Notes under the pieces: model-generated
Databases searched by the model: none
What the model was told of the DNA's origin: nothing
What the model saw: the letters and a program-made list of their open reading frames with translations, nothing else
From: Acetatifactor muris
GTDB lineage: Bacteria > Bacillota > Clostridia > Lachnospirales > Lachnospiraceae
DNA length: 64,000 bases
Direction: 5' to 3'
NCBI GenBank assembly: GCA_023663635.1
Contig: JAMPHD010000004.1
Coordinates: forward strand, 62,001-126,000
Translations under genes and position numbers: made by a program
In this document: positions 35,280 through 45,222 of the stretch, in pieces
How the letters are laid out: each line of letters begins with the position of its first letter
How positions within the stretch are numbered: the first letter of the stretch is position 1

Positions 35280-37670
35280 TCACGCCAACACTTCCTGCAG
35301 TTGGTCCGCATATTTTTTGATATTCGAGGCATTGACATATTTCTTGTGTTTGTCCCCGTTCACCACCACCAGTGTCGGAGCCTGCATCACGCCGTAGCGG
35401 TTGGCCAGCTCAATATTTTCCTCGGCGTCGATGGGCACATAGCTCACATCCTCCAGGTACTCCTTGGCCAGTCTGCAGTTGGGGCAGGTCTTCGTGGTGA
35501 ACAGATACTTCACATCCCTGGGCTCCTCCACGGACACTTCCACATCCTCCGCAAAATTGCTGAGTTTGACCACACTGGTCACCGGGCGTTTCAGCACGGA
35601 CTCCGCAATATTGTACTCCTTGCGGTTCTCATATTCCTGCAGCTTTCCGTCATTCCAGTTCTGCACCGGTCTGTAATATCCCGTGATGCGGCTGTAGATT
35701 TCCGTCTTCGCGCCGCAGTGAGGACACTGATTTACCTCTCCCGCCAGATATCCGTGCTCCTTACAGATGGAATAGGTGGGAGACAATGTATAATAAGGAA
35801 GTCTGTAATTGGTCGCAATCTTTCTCACCAACTCCGCCGCCGCCTTCCAGTCGGGCAGTTTCTCACCCAGGAAAGCGTGGAACACGGTTCCCGAAGTGTA
35901 GAGGGTCTGCAGCTCATCCTGCACATCCAGCGCGTCAAAGATATCCTCGCTGTAATCCACGGGCAGATGAGAGGAATTGGTGTAATAAGGGGTATCCCCC
36001 GGCTTTCCCGCGGTCTTGATGGCGGGCCAGCGCTTTCTGTCATGCTTGGCCAGACGGTAGGTGGTACTCTCCGCGGGCGTTGCCTCCAGATTATAGAGAT
36101 CCCCGTACTGCTCCTGATAATCGGAGAGACGGCTGCGCATGTGATTGAGCACTTCTTTGGTGAATTCCTGCGTCTTTGCGCTCCCCATGTCCTCTCTCAG
36201 CCAGTTGGCGTTGAGTCCCACCTCATTCATGCCGATGAGGCCGATGGTGGAGAAATGATTTTCAAAGGTGCCCAGATACCGCTTGGTATAGGGATACAGA
36301 CCCTCATCCAACAGTCTGGTGATCACGCCGCGCTTGATCTTCAGGCTGCGGGCCGCAATATCCATCATATGGTTCAGTCTCGAGTAAAATTCATCCTTGT
36401 TGGCGGACAGATAGGCGATGCGGGGCATATTGATCGTCACCACGCCCACGCTGCCGGTGCTCTCGCCCGAGCCGAAGAATCCGCCCGTCTTCTTGCGCAG
36501 TTCCCTCAGATCCAGACGCAGTCTGCAACACATGCTGCGCACATCGGAGGGCTGCATGTCGGAATTGATATAATTGGAAAAATACGGTGTGCCGTACTTG
36601 GCCGTCATCTCAAACAAGAGACGATTGTTCTCCGTATCGGACCAGTCAAAATCCTTGGTGATGGAATAGGTAGGGATCGGATACTGGAAACCGCGCCCAT
36701 TGGAATCGCCCTCGATCATGGTCTCGATGAAGGCTTTGTTCACCATATCCATCTCTTTCTTACAGTCTTTATACTTAAAGTCCATCTCCCTGCCGCCCAC
36801 GATGGCGGGAAGTTCCGCCAGATCATCCGGCACGGTCCAGTCCAATGTGATATTGGAGAAAGGAGCCTGTGTGCCCCAACGGCTGGGGGTGTTCACACCG
36901 TAGATAAACGCCTCAATGCATTTCTTCACCTCGGGATAGCTCAGATTGTCCGCTTTCACAAAGGGAGCCAGATAAGTGTCAAAGGAGGAAAATGCCTGCG
37001 CGCCCGCCCACTCGTTCTGCATGATGCCCAGGAAGTTCACCATCTGGTTGCAGAGCACGCCCAGATGCTTGGCCGGAGCGGAGGTGATCTTGCCCGTGAT
37101 GCCACCGAGCCCTTCCTGAATCAACTGCTTGAGGGACCAACCGGCACAGTAGCCGGTCAGCATGGACAGATCATGGATATGGATATCCGCGTTGCGGTGC
37201 GCCTCCGCGATCTCCTGGTCATAGATCTCGGAGAGCCAATAGTTGGCAGTCACGGCGCCGGAGTTGGACAGGATCAGTCCGCCCACGGAATAGGTGACGG
37301 TGGAATTCTCCTTCACACGCCAATCCTCCACCTTCACATAGCTGTTCACCACATCCTTATAGTCCAGGATCGTGGACTTCATGGTGCGCATCTTCTCGCG
37401 CTGCTTGCGGTACAGGATGTAGGCCTTCGCCACTTCCTCGTAGCCCGCCTGTCCCAAGACCCGCTCCACGCTGTCCTGAATCTCCTCCACATGGATGGAA
37501 TCATTCTTTACTTTATTCTGAAAATCCGCCGTCACTCTCAACGCCAACAGATCTATGATATCATTATTATAGCTCATCTGCGTGGCCGTGAACGCTTTCA
37601 TGACGGCGTCATTGATCTTAGTCAATGTAAAATCCGTTGTGCCGCCGTCCCGCTTTATTACCTGTAACAT
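35280..37670 (-). CDS. nrdD: Anaerobic ribonucleoside-triphosphate reductase with C-terminal thioredoxin-like domain
   Basis: Class III reductase making dNTPs with a glycyl radical; needs an activase (NrdG) not present in this window. 796 residues: ATP-cone (1-90), the catalytic barrel, zinc-binding CKEHG and CPHCG near the end, and the glycyl-radical loop RITGYYRPVQNW. After that about 75 residues form a glutaredoxin/thioredoxin-like domain with a CPNC active site (FTTKTCPNCRLAKEYL, MQAPTLVVV), which may reduce the catalytic Cys pair in cis. AGGAGG precedes the ATG. Two NrdR-like boxes lie upstream. Confidence 0.96.
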   Translation of the reverse strand: MLQVIKRDGGTTDFTLTKINDAVMKAFTATQMSYNNDIIDLLALRVTADFQNKVKNDSIHVEEIQDSVERVLGQAGYEEVAKAYILYRKQREKMRTMKSTILDYKDVVNSYVKVEDWRVKENSTVTYSVGGLILSNSGAVTANYWLSEIYDQEIAEAHRNADIHIHDLSMLTGYCAGWSLKQLIQEGLGGITGKITSAPAKHLGVLCNQMVNFLGIMQNEWAGAQAFSSFDTYLAPFVKADNLSYPEVKKCIEAFIYGVNTPSRWGTQAPFSNITLDWTVPDDLAELPAIVGGREMDFKYKDCKKEMDMVNKAFIETMIEGDSNGRGFQYPIPTYSITKDFDWSDTENNRLLFEMTAKYGTPYFSNYINSDMQPSDVRSMCCRLRLDLRELRKKTGGFFGSGESTGSVGVVTINMPRIAYLSANKDEFYSRLNHMMDIAARSLKIKRGVITRLLDEGLYPYTKRYLGTFENHFSTIGLIGMNEVGLNANWLREDMGSAKTQEFTKEVLNHMRSRLSDYQEQYGDLYNLEATPAESTTYRLAKHDRKRWPAIKTAGKPGDTPYYTNSSHLPVDYSEDIFDALDVQDELQTLYTSGTVFHAFLGEKLPDWKAAAELVRKIATNYRLPYYTLSPTYSICKEHGYLAGEVNQCPHCGAKTEIYSRITGYYRPVQNWNDGKLQEYENRKEYNIAESVLKRPVTSVVKLSNFAEDVEVSVEEPRDVKYLFTTKTCPNCRLAKEYLEDVSYVPIDAEENIELANRYGVMQAPTLVVVNGDKHKKYVNASNIKKYADQLQEVLA

Positions 37671-37785
37671 CCCTGTCCCTCCTGAAATGATCTGACGTAA
37701 GTATTATGGAACCCCGGAAGTTCCGCGGGGCACTTTTAACTATAACATTTCCCGACATCAAAGTCAATGACTTAAAAGCATTAAA

Positions 37786-37842
37786 ATACAAGATATTGTG
37801 GTTTTTATGCGACACATCTGTCATATGTGGTACATATTGTGT
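37786..37842 (-). promoter_or_regulatory. Two candidate NrdR boxes upstream of nrdD
   Basis: On the minus strand ACACAATATGTACCAC (37842-37827) and CCACAATATCTTGTAT (37801-37786) resemble the NrdR consensus acaCwAtATaTwGtgt; I count about 11 and 13 matches of 16. Their starts are 41 bp apart, close to four helix turns (three is more common). NrdR represses ribonucleotide reductase genes. A 13-bp palindrome GACTGA-C-TCAGTC (37844-37856) lies next to them. The exact promoter is not clear. Confidence 0.55.
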
Positions 37843-37870
37843 TGACTGACTCAGTCGATATAATAGCGTC

Positions 37871-37908
37871 AAAAAACCCAAAATATGAACTTTATTCATA
37901 CTTTGGGT
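37871..37908 (-). terminator. Intrinsic terminator after the TPR lipoprotein gene
   Basis: On the minus strand CCCAAAGTATGAA, a 5-base loop and TTCATATTTTGGG form a 13-bp stem with one mismatch, followed by six T residues. It begins seven bases past the stop of the TPR gene, so it ends the mscL-TPR transcript before nrdD. Confidence 0.85.
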
Positions 37909-37914
37909 CTCCCC

Positions 37915-38970
37915 TTACCTTCCCGATAGGAATTGCTGTTCTCTGACGGCCTGCGCGTCATCCGGGTAGCTCTTCAGATAATTTTCCACCAGGACCAACG
38001 CCTTCTGATATTCCTCCAGATATTCGTAGGCGACGATCTCATTGAAAGACAGAGTCTGCATCAGGGAATTGTTCTCCACCTGCATGCCGCTCCGGAAGGC
38101 CTCCAACGCGCGGGCATAATTGCCCATGACCATCTCACACAGCCCCAACTGATTGTAGATGGCCGCGCTGCCCGTATCCTTCGCGATCCACGCGTTGTAG
38201 ACGCTGGCCGCGTAATTGTAATCTCCCGTGGCCTCATAGGCCTTGCCCAGATAGAGATAGCTGTCCGCACCTCCCTTTTCGCGGGATTTCTCCAACGCGA
38301 CGCAGGCCTGCTGATAATTGCCCAGATAATAGTGGATCCGCCCGCTGTCATAGTCATTCATCTTATCGCCCGCGTCCCGCATGGCGCTCTCCAGATAGGC
38401 GCGGCCCACATCGCCGTAGCCATAGTGTTCCAAAGCCTGATAGATCTCGATGATGCGGTCATAATTGGCGGCATCCATGGATATGACTTTGTCAAAATCA
38501 GCCTTTGCCCCCTCATAGTTGTCGCGGCTAAGGCGCACGTTCCCGCGCAGGAAATAGGCATCCTCCTCTTCACTCCGCAGGGCCAGGATCGCGTCATAGA
38601 TCCCCTCCGCCTCCTCCGGCTGACCGTTCTTGATGTAGGCGGCGGCGAGATAATAGTTCAGATCATAGTCGATGGGCTGCACAAAGCCGTCACTGCCGCG
38701 CAGAGCCTCCTCAAACCGGACGATGGCGTTCTCATAATCCGCCATCCCCATATAGGCGATCCCTCTGCCTCTGGCGATCAGTCTGGCGTTCTCTCCCTCC
38801 GTCTCCGCCTCGTCAAATCCCGCCAAAGCATCCGTGTAATTCAGTCCCTGCAACAGTTGCATGGCCTCCGTGGTCTTTGGATTGGCATCGTCACAGCCGC
38901 AGAGCAGCAGGACCGCAAGCAGCGCTCCCGGAACCAATATTTTCTTTTTTACGATCCGTAAAATATTCAT
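37915..38970 (-). CDS. TPR-repeat lipoprotein
   Basis: 351 residues. Signal peptide KKKILVPGALLAVLLLCGC with lipobox, so the protein is lipid-anchored outside the membrane. The rest is a chain of tetratricopeptide-like helical pairs (DALAGFDEAETEGENARLIARGRGIAYMG pattern; YENAIVRFEEAL, YEGAKADFDKVI, YNYAASVYNAWI, YARALEAFRSGM), about eight repeats. TPR proteins hold protein complexes together; the partner is not known. It starts 37 bases after mscL and ends in a terminator. Confidence 0.88.
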   Translation of the reverse strand: MNILRIVKKKILVPGALLAVLLLCGCDDANPKTTEAMQLLQGLNYTDALAGFDEAETEGENARLIARGRGIAYMGMADYENAIVRFEEALRGSDGFVQPIDYDLNYYLAAAYIKNGQPEEAEGIYDAILALRSEEEDAYFLRGNVRLSRDNYEGAKADFDKVISMDAANYDRIIEIYQALEHYGYGDVGRAYLESAMRDAGDKMNDYDSGRIHYYLGNYQQACVALEKSREKGGADSYLYLGKAYEATGDYNYAASVYNAWIAKDTGSAAIYNQLGLCEMVMGNYARALEAFRSGMQVENNSLMQTLSFNEIVAYEYLEEYQKALVLVENYLKSYPDDAQAVREQQFLSGR

Positions 38971-39007
38971 ATTGTCCTTATCCTTTGCTCCGAGAGATAT
39001 CGGTGTC

Positions 39008-39439
39008 TCACTCCTCCAATTGGGACGTGCAGTGAGGACATCTGGTGGCGTCTATGGCGATCTCACTCTTGCAGTAAGGGCATTTCTTGGTGGTGGGAGC
39101 CGCAGGCGCCGGTTTCTTCGTGAGTTTGTCATTGATGGTGTTCACCAGTTTCACCAGACAGAAGATCACAAACGCCGTGATCAGGAAATTGATGACCGCG
39201 GTGATGAAATTGCCGTAATAAAGCACCGGCGCATTCTCCCCGCTGCCCAGTTTCAGCACGAGACTGCTGAAATCCGTGCCGCCGAAGATCCCCAGTATGG
39301 GGGTCAGAAGATCCTCATTTAAAGAGGTCACGATGGCGGTAAACGCGCCGCCGATAATGACACCCACTGCCATGTCCATCACATTTCCCCGCAGGATAAA
39401 TTTCTTGAATTCGCTGATAAAGCCTTTGTCCTTCGCCAT
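39008..39439 (-). CDS. mscL: Large-conductance mechanosensitive channel with C-terminal zinc ribbon
   Basis: MscL opens under membrane tension to release solutes in osmotic shock. 143 residues: N-terminal FKKFILRGNVMDMAVGVIIGGAFTAIV (pore helix TM1), LITAFVIFCLVKLVNTI (TM2), then in place of only the usual helical bundle a CPYC-x10-CPHC zinc ribbon tail. GGGAGG lies six bases before the ATG at 39439; a start at 39472 is less likely. A sigma-A-like promoter lies at 39503-39531. Confidence 0.95.
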   Translation of the reverse strand: MAKDKGFISEFKKFILRGNVMDMAVGVIIGGAFTAIVTSLNEDLLTPILGIFGGTDFSSLVLKLGSGENAPVLYYGNFITAVINFLITAFVIFCLVKLVNTINDKLTKKPAPAAPTTKKCPYCKSEIAIDATRCPHCTSQLEE

Positions 39440-39502
39440 TTTTTGCCTCCCGTTTCCGGATGGTTGTGTCATCCGTATTGTTTTGCATTTTCAACTATTT
39501 TA

Positions 39503-39531
39503 ATAGTAGCATAAGCGAAGTCCAATCTCAA
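39503..39531 (-). promoter_or_regulatory. Likely mscL promoter
   Basis: On the minus strand TTGAGA (39531-39526), 17 bases, TACTAT (39508-39503), about 65 bp before the mscL start. The divergent holA gene has a TATAAT at 39557-39562 on the plus strand with a poor -35, so the 150-bp gap serves both. Confidence 0.65.
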
Positions 39532-39592
39532 TAGTGCAAAAAAACTTTTTCCGGGTTATAATAAATAAGAGCAGTTTATGGGGGAGCTGTAA

Positions 39593-40582
39593 ATGCAGAA
39601 CATTCAAAATGACATCAAACAGAACCGATTCAAGAGAGCCTATCTTCTCTATGGAGAGGAGCGCTACCTGAAAAAACAATACACGGATCGTCTGCGCCGG
39701 GCCATGTGCGCCGAGGGAGATCAGATGAACACGCACTTCTACAGCGGGAAGGACGTGCCCTCCGGCGAGATCATCGACCTGGCGGAGACCATGCCCTTTT
39801 TGGCAGAAAGACGGGTGATCTTCATCTCCGACAGCGGCCTGTTCAAATCCGGAGGGGAGAAACTGGCGGAATACCTCTCCGCTCCCTCCGAGAGTGCTTT
39901 CTTTGTCTTCACGGAGAGCGATGTGGACAAGCGCAGCAAACTCTATAAGGCCGTGCAGTCCGCCGGCTATGTGGCGGAGTTCACCCCGCGGGACGAGGAG
40001 ACCCTGAAACGCTGGATCGCCCAAACTCTGGGCAGGGAGGGCAAGAAGATCACGGAGAACACCGCACGTCTCTTTTTGCAAAAGACCGGGACGGACATGG
40101 AAAATATCGAGATGGAGTTGGAGAAACTGATCTGCTACTGTCTGGACAGAGAGGTCGTCACGTCCGAGGACGTGGAGGCCGTCTGCACCACCCGCATCAG
40201 CAATCACATCTTCGACATGATCAACGCCATCGCCGCCGGCAGGACCAGGGAGGCCCTGCAGCTCTACTATGATCTGTTGGCGCTAAAGGAACCGCCCCTG
40301 CGCATTCTCGCCCTTATTGCACGACAGTGCAATCTCATGTTGCAGGTGAAGGAGCTCCGCGCCCAAGGCTTTGACGTCAAGGCCATCGCCCCGAAGATCG
40401 GTGTAGCGCCCTTTATCGCCGGCAAATATGTGAGCCAGGCCGGGCGCTTTAAGACCGCCGTGCTCAGAAACGCCGTGGAACAATGCGTCCGGACGGAGGA
40501 AGCCGTCAAGAGCGGCCGCATGAACGACAGGATGAGCGTGGAAGTGCTGCTCTTGACCGTGTGGAACGGGGAGAGCGCCTGA
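39593..40582 (+). CDS. holA: DNA polymerase III delta subunit
   Basis: The delta subunit opens the beta clamp in the clamp loader. 329 residues starting MQNIQNDIKQNRFKRAYLLYGEERYL, with the HolA-type N-terminal AAA+-like domain without an active P-loop, a middle domain (TGTDMENIEMELEKLICY) and the C-terminal collar domain (ALIARQCNLMLQVKEL). GGGGGAG precedes the ATG. It usually follows comEC in Firmicutes; here comEC is 2 kb away on the other strand, so the order is changed. Confidence 0.94.
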   Translation: MQNIQNDIKQNRFKRAYLLYGEERYLKKQYTDRLRRAMCAEGDQMNTHFYSGKDVPSGEIIDLAETMPFLAERRVIFISDSGLFKSGGEKLAEYLSAPSESAFFVFTESDVDKRSKLYKAVQSAGYVAEFTPRDEETLKRWIAQTLGREGKKITENTARLFLQKTGTDMENIEMELEKLICYCLDREVVTSEDVEAVCTTRISNHIFDMINAIAAGRTREALQLYYDLLALKEPPLRILALIARQCNLMLQVKELRAQGFDVKAIAPKIGVAPFIAGKYVSQAGRFKTAVLRNAVEQCVRTEEAVKSGRMNDRMSVEVLLLTVWNGESA

Positions 40583-40599
40583 ATCGTCAAAACGCCGGC

Positions 40600-42650
40600 T
40601 TACAACCAGAAAGCGATCAGTCGCATAGCCTTGTAATACAGATCCGGACGGGTGTCGATCAGAGAGTTTCCCGTGTCCAAAAAGAATGACATACCTTGAA
40701 ACAGCACTTCCGCGACCAAACAGAGCAGCAATAGAGCGGCGATGCGGTTTCGCGCGGGAGAAACCAGTACTTTGGGCGTACAGACTGTGACCCACACGGA
40801 GAGCAGCGCCGCCAACATGATAAACAGTGAAAAATCATTGTAATAACGCCACAGAATACCTGACATCTCCGTATCCGCCATAAGGATCGCCAAAGCGGAG
40901 ACCATGCTGCCCATGGCCAGAATACAGGGAAGTTTGTGGTCGCGGTCAAGGTGTTTTCTCAGGAAAAACACGGAAAACATCAACCATGGAAACAAATGTG
41001 TCGCGAATATGCCTCCCGGAGTATATTCCCGTATGGTGACACCCATATACTGTGAGGATGTGTACAATATCTCCATAAAAGGAAATTCGGTGACCAACTT
41101 TATGGGTTGGAACAGATAGACAAAAACGCCAAGGGGAATCCGCCCCCATATCCAACTGCGGTAGCGCATATCATTGGTAGTCAGATTGTAAGAAGATCCA
41201 AAGTCAAATACAGATCCAAAACGGACATAATTGTAATACATGAGGAAGGCGGCTACGGCCAGAATTGGAACAGTTGCAGCAAGGACAGCCCGCCTCCCTT
41301 CTCTTGTCTTATAAAATTCCACGGAAAAGAGATATCTGCCAAAAAGGATCACGGGAAAGACCATGAACAGCAGCAACTGCGGTCTGCAGCCCGCTGTCAG
41401 AGCGGTCAGAAAAGAGCCCGCGGCCAGATATTTCAGGGAGATATGCTCCTTTCCATCTGCCCGCAGGAAACACCACAATCCCAACATCCCTACGGCAAGC
41501 CCCGTGACAATGGGAAGATGATACAGATCCGGCCGTTTCGCCATGTAGATCAGATTGCTCCCCATCACCAAAAGTTCCATGGTCAGAAACCATACGCCTA
41601 TGGAAAGACCGGGAAACCATTTTTGGATCAATTCGCGCAGAACGCCCATGATGCCCAACATTAACAGCGCCAACGCCAAAAACACCGCAATATGATTGGG
41701 AAGGGCGCCGCCTGTCAGCACACGATAGGGGAGATAGAACAAACAGACGGGCACTACGCCGAAGTAGACATAGTATTTTCCCTCAAAATAAGCGGTATCC
41801 CAGAGGTATGTGGCATTGTCCCTGCTCAGGACGTCCTCCCTGTGATCCTGATCATAGGGATTGATCATATCGTCAAAAGCTGCCGCCGGTTCCTCCAACA
41901 GCGCCGCGGATCCCTCCAAAAAGGCTTCCGCAAGTTTCTGATACTGCCTGTGGTGTTCCGGTATATTCCAAGTGTAGTCGGGATTCAATCCCGCCAGTTG
42001 CCGGAACACAGCCACATGCACCAAAAACAGCGCAGCCGACAGAACCACTCTGCGGGAAACGGGAATTTGGAGATAAGGAATTTCATAGACCGGAGAAGTC
42101 GGGCGAAAAAGGTACAGAAAGCACAGTATCGCAAACAGACCCATCATTCGCAAAATAGAAAACGCCAGCGGAATAACGGGATTTAACCGGATATCTATGG
42201 CAACTCCGTCGCAGGACGGCAGGTTCGGAAGAAACCTGATACCGGTGCAATTTCCATACAGATGATAGCAAAAATAACCGCTCTCGGGCCGGTCAGACCA
42301 TATCTGCTTTACGGGAAGCTCATACTCAAAACAGTGCCCTGCATCCGTGACATACTGCCAAACAGAGAAAACCGCGGGCAAATCAGAGTCCGTACCATAA
42401 ACGGTAACATTAAAATATACGGATTCCAACTCCAGATCAAGATCCGAAACGATAATGGAATGGTCGCCCCCCCAAGCAAATATATATTATCCTCAGTGGG
42501 AATATACGCGTCACCCAATGTGATCTGTTCCGGAACGACCTCCCGGTTCCCCAGAGTCTGCCAATGTTTATAATTGAATACCAAAAGTTCCGCCAGAAAG
42601 CTGACGGTCAAAAAGATCATATAGGGGATCAGCCGTTTCTTATCATTCAC
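40600..42650 (-). pseudogene. Polytopic glycosyltransferase-like membrane protein split by a frameshift at a G7 tract
   Basis: The main frame (40600 to about 42470) encodes about ten membrane segments and an outward loop with NPDYTWNIPEHHRQYQ, YLWDTAYFEGKYYVYFGVVPV, typical of GT-C-like membrane proteins of Lachnospiraceae. The 5' part lies in another frame (MNDKKRLIPYMIFLTVSF from a GTG at 42650; open to 42740) with one membrane helix and IPTEDNIYLLGG. The frames join at seven G residues (42467-42473), where one base change gives GGDHSIIVSDLDLELESVYFNV continuing smoothly. So it is one protein of about 680 residues, broken here. Sequencing error, mutation or phase variation by slippage are possible. 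A cell-surface sugar transfer role is inferred. Confidence 0.7.
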
Positions 42651-42788
42651 AACAAGTTCCCGCCTTCCTTCAGGATTTATGGATTTATGGATCAATAGAC
42701 TCCTGCGATATATTGTAAACTCCTTTAGGCCAAAAAACAAGATTTATCGGAAAGATGTCTTTCTCCAGGCGATCGATCAAACGACTCC

Positions 42789-45221
42789 TCACTCCCCTGC
42801 CCCAAAAGCCCTCACCCGCACGCCCCGATCCTCTCGCAGTTCCACCGTGACGGCCCCATTGCCCGGGGTGTCAAGGATCATCGTTTCCGAGTTCTCCAAC
42901 CGCTCCAACAATTCCGCATGGGGATGTCCGTAGCGATTGTTCCTGCCGCAGGATATGACTGACAGGACCGGCCTCACCTGCCCCAGAAGTCTCTCCGAGG
43001 TACTGTTCTTAGAGCCGTGATGGGGCACTTTGAACACTGTCACGTCCCGGATGCCGCGCTCCGTCAGTTCCGAGAGCAGACTGCTCTCCCCTGCTCCCTC
43101 CACATCTCCGGTGAGGAGCAGCGAAAGAGTCTGATCCCCTTCCCTGAGTTCTATGTAAAAGCATTCCGATCCCTCATTTCCTCCCTTTCCCCTGCCGTCC
43201 GAGGCGGGATGCAGACAAAGAAAATCATCCTCCCCCGACGACCATGCCATCCCGGAGCGTATGACGGTCACGGGTATGGAATCTTTGGCAAGCCCTTCCG
43301 CCGCGGCCCAAATCTCCCCGAACTCCTCCTGCCATAAATCTCTCTCAATGCCGGGCAGCACGATCTGCCCGATCTCCACGGACCTATCCTCCATGGCCAA
43401 CAATTCCAAGATGCCGTTCACATGATCCGCGTCCCCGTGGGAGAGGAAAATCGCGTCTATTTTATGGATGCCGTTATATTTCAGGAAGGGAATCAGCACC
43501 CGCTCCCCGATCCGGCTCCGACTGCTGCTGCCGCAGTCGAACAGATACACCTCCCCGGAGGCAAGCTGCACACAGACACAGTCCCCCTGTCCCACATCCG
43601 GAAAGGTCACTCTGTCGCCCCGGTATCCCCGCATACCGATACACAGGACCGCCATCGCAAGCAGCGCAAACTGCCCGATGCGCCAAAGCGCGGGATGTTT
43701 TGTCGTGCGAATCATCAGCTGCTCCCGTTTCCGATATCGTCTCACAACCGCGCCGATCCCCACGGCAGCCGCCCACAGCAGATAGTACAGCAGGATCTGC
43801 CACGATTCCGGGCGGCCCGGGTTCCACATGGTATGGGGCAGCCGCTCAAAGAGTTCGCAGATTTTCTCATATCCCGCCAGAATGACCACATCCGCCGTGC
43901 CCGCGATCCCCATGCCGGGGATCAGCATGGCCGCCAGACCGGCCGCCACCAACACACCCATAAAGGGCAGGATGAGCATATTCAGCAGCACGGAATACAC
44001 AGGAATCTCATAGGTAAACCACAGCTGCACGGGCAGCGTGGTGAGCGTAATGGAAAGTCCCGCCGCAAAGCTCTGCCACAGTCCGGTCCGAAAACGTTTG
44101 CCGAGCTCCATAAAGCGCCTTCGCCGCTTTCCCTCCACATAGCGCGGAAGTTCGACCGGTTTCTCCGACTCTGCGGTGAGGGCGGGCAGAAGCGCGCCCA
44201 CCCCCAGGATAGAGCCAAAGGACAGGCAAAATCCCATATGCTCCAGCGGCCGGACACAGAGCATGACCGCCGCCATCACCCCGAGCGCCGTGAGCATATC
44301 GTAGGTGCGCCCCCACAACTGCGCCAACATGCGCAGCAGATACATGCCCATGGCGCGACAGGCGGACACGCCGAGACCCGTCATGATCCCATACAGCAGC
44401 ACGAACAGACCGCCGCTCACCGCCGCGAACCAAACCGGCGCCCCCAGTCTTCGCAACAGCCTGTAGAACCCCATGCCGATCAGCGTGATGTGGAGTCCCG
44501 AGATACTGAGAATGTGAATGATGCCGTTTCGCTGATAGAGGGCCTTCACATCCTCATCCAACTCCTCCTTGTCCCCCAGAAGGACGGCTGTCATCACGGA
44601 GGCCTCTTTCTCCGGGAAGATCCGATACAGCCTCTCCTTCCAATAACATCGCAGTCTGTAGAGCGCCTCTCTGATCCCCGGTCCCCGCTCGCTCTCCTCA
44701 AGGATCCTGACATTCCTGAGCCTCCCCGCGCAACCCATGGTGCGGTAATAGCGGGCATAGTCAAACTCTCCGGGATTGGTGGCGCGGGAAAAGGCGTAAA
44801 ATTCCCCCCGCACAGTCACCGCCGACCCGATGTCCGGTTCCTGTGCCGCGTCGTACTCACAGAGTATCCCATCCGGGGATTTCATATGTTCATACAGCTT
44901 TGTATACAGTTGTTGCAACAGGGAATTATGAATGAGATCATCCTGCCGCGGAGTGGCGGCATCATCAGATAATACAGAAATCTCGGGTATATCGCCCCGA
45001 ATTTGAATCACAAACGCGGTTCCGTCCTTTTGTATGACCTGTCCGGTCAGCGTCACCGTCGTCCCGTCAGGCGGGCTTTTCCCCGCCCAAATGTCTCCCG
45101 CGCTGCCCCCGCCCGGATCGGGCAGGGCATGATACACCGCGGCCAGGAGTATGACCAGACAGACCGCGCAAAAGAACAGAGGTCTCCGCATTCCTGCGAA
45201 TATGCTGTTTTGTTTTGTCAT
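42789..45221 (-). CDS. comEC: DNA uptake channel/nuclease ComEC (ComEC/Rec2)
   Basis: ComEC forms the membrane channel that brings single-stranded DNA into competent cells. 810 residues: N-terminal hydrophobic helices, an OB-like domain (VTLTGQVIQKDGTAFVIQI), the competence-domain helices with NGIIHILSISGLHITLIGMG (signature HxLSISGLH), and a C-terminal metallo-beta-lactamase-like domain with SHGDADHVNG, VFKVPHHGSKNS and DVGQGD. All parts seem intact. It starts one base after the GerMN gene. With comEA and radA in the window the competence route looks complete at this level. Confidence 0.96.
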   Translation of the reverse strand: MTKQNSIFAGMRRPLFFCAVCLVILLAAVYHALPDPGGGSAGDIWAGKSPPDGTTVTLTGQVIQKDGTAFVIQIRGDIPEISVLSDDAATPRQDDLIHNSLLQQLYTKLYEHMKSPDGILCEYDAAQEPDIGSAVTVRGEFYAFSRATNPGEFDYARYYRTMGCAGRLRNVRILEESERGPGIREALYRLRCYWKERLYRIFPEKEASVMTAVLLGDKEELDEDVKALYQRNGIIHILSISGLHITLIGMGFYRLLRRLGAPVWFAAVSGGLFVLLYGIMTGLGVSACRAMGMYLLRMLAQLWGRTYDMLTALGVMAAVMLCVRPLEHMGFCLSFGSILGVGALLPALTAESEKPVELPRYVEGKRRRRFMELGKRFRTGLWQSFAAGLSITLTTLPVQLWFTYEIPVYSVLLNMLILPFMGVLVAAGLAAMLIPGMGIAGTADVVILAGYEKICELFERLPHTMWNPGRPESWQILLYYLLWAAAVGIGAVVRRYRKREQLMIRTTKHPALWRIGQFALLAMAVLCIGMRGYRGDRVTFPDVGQGDCVCVQLASGEVYLFDCGSSSRSRIGERVLIPFLKYNGIHKIDAIFLSHGDADHVNGILELLAMEDRSVEIGQIVLPGIERDLWQEEFGEIWAAAEGLAKDSIPVTVIRSGMAWSSGEDDFLCLHPASDGRGKGGNEGSECFYIELREGDQTLSLLLTGDVEGAGESSLLSELTERGIRDVTVFKVPHHGSKNSTSERLLGQVRPVLSVISCGRNNRYGHPHAELLERLENSETMILDTPGNGAVTVELREDRGVRVRAFGAGE

Positions 45222-45222
45222 T

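Noticed and set aside
35301..37667. Open frame of 788 codons on the plus strand opposite nrdD
   Set aside because: Same reason: mirror of a firm gene, no start signal and no recognisable protein.
37843..37865. TTGACT and TATAAT on the plus strand upstream of nrdD
   Set aside because: The spacer is only 11 bases and no plus-strand gene follows, so it is not a working sigma-A promoter.
43422..44972. Open frame of 516 codons opposite comEC
   Set aside because: Rich in His, Gln and Pro, no domain; antisense shadow of comEC.
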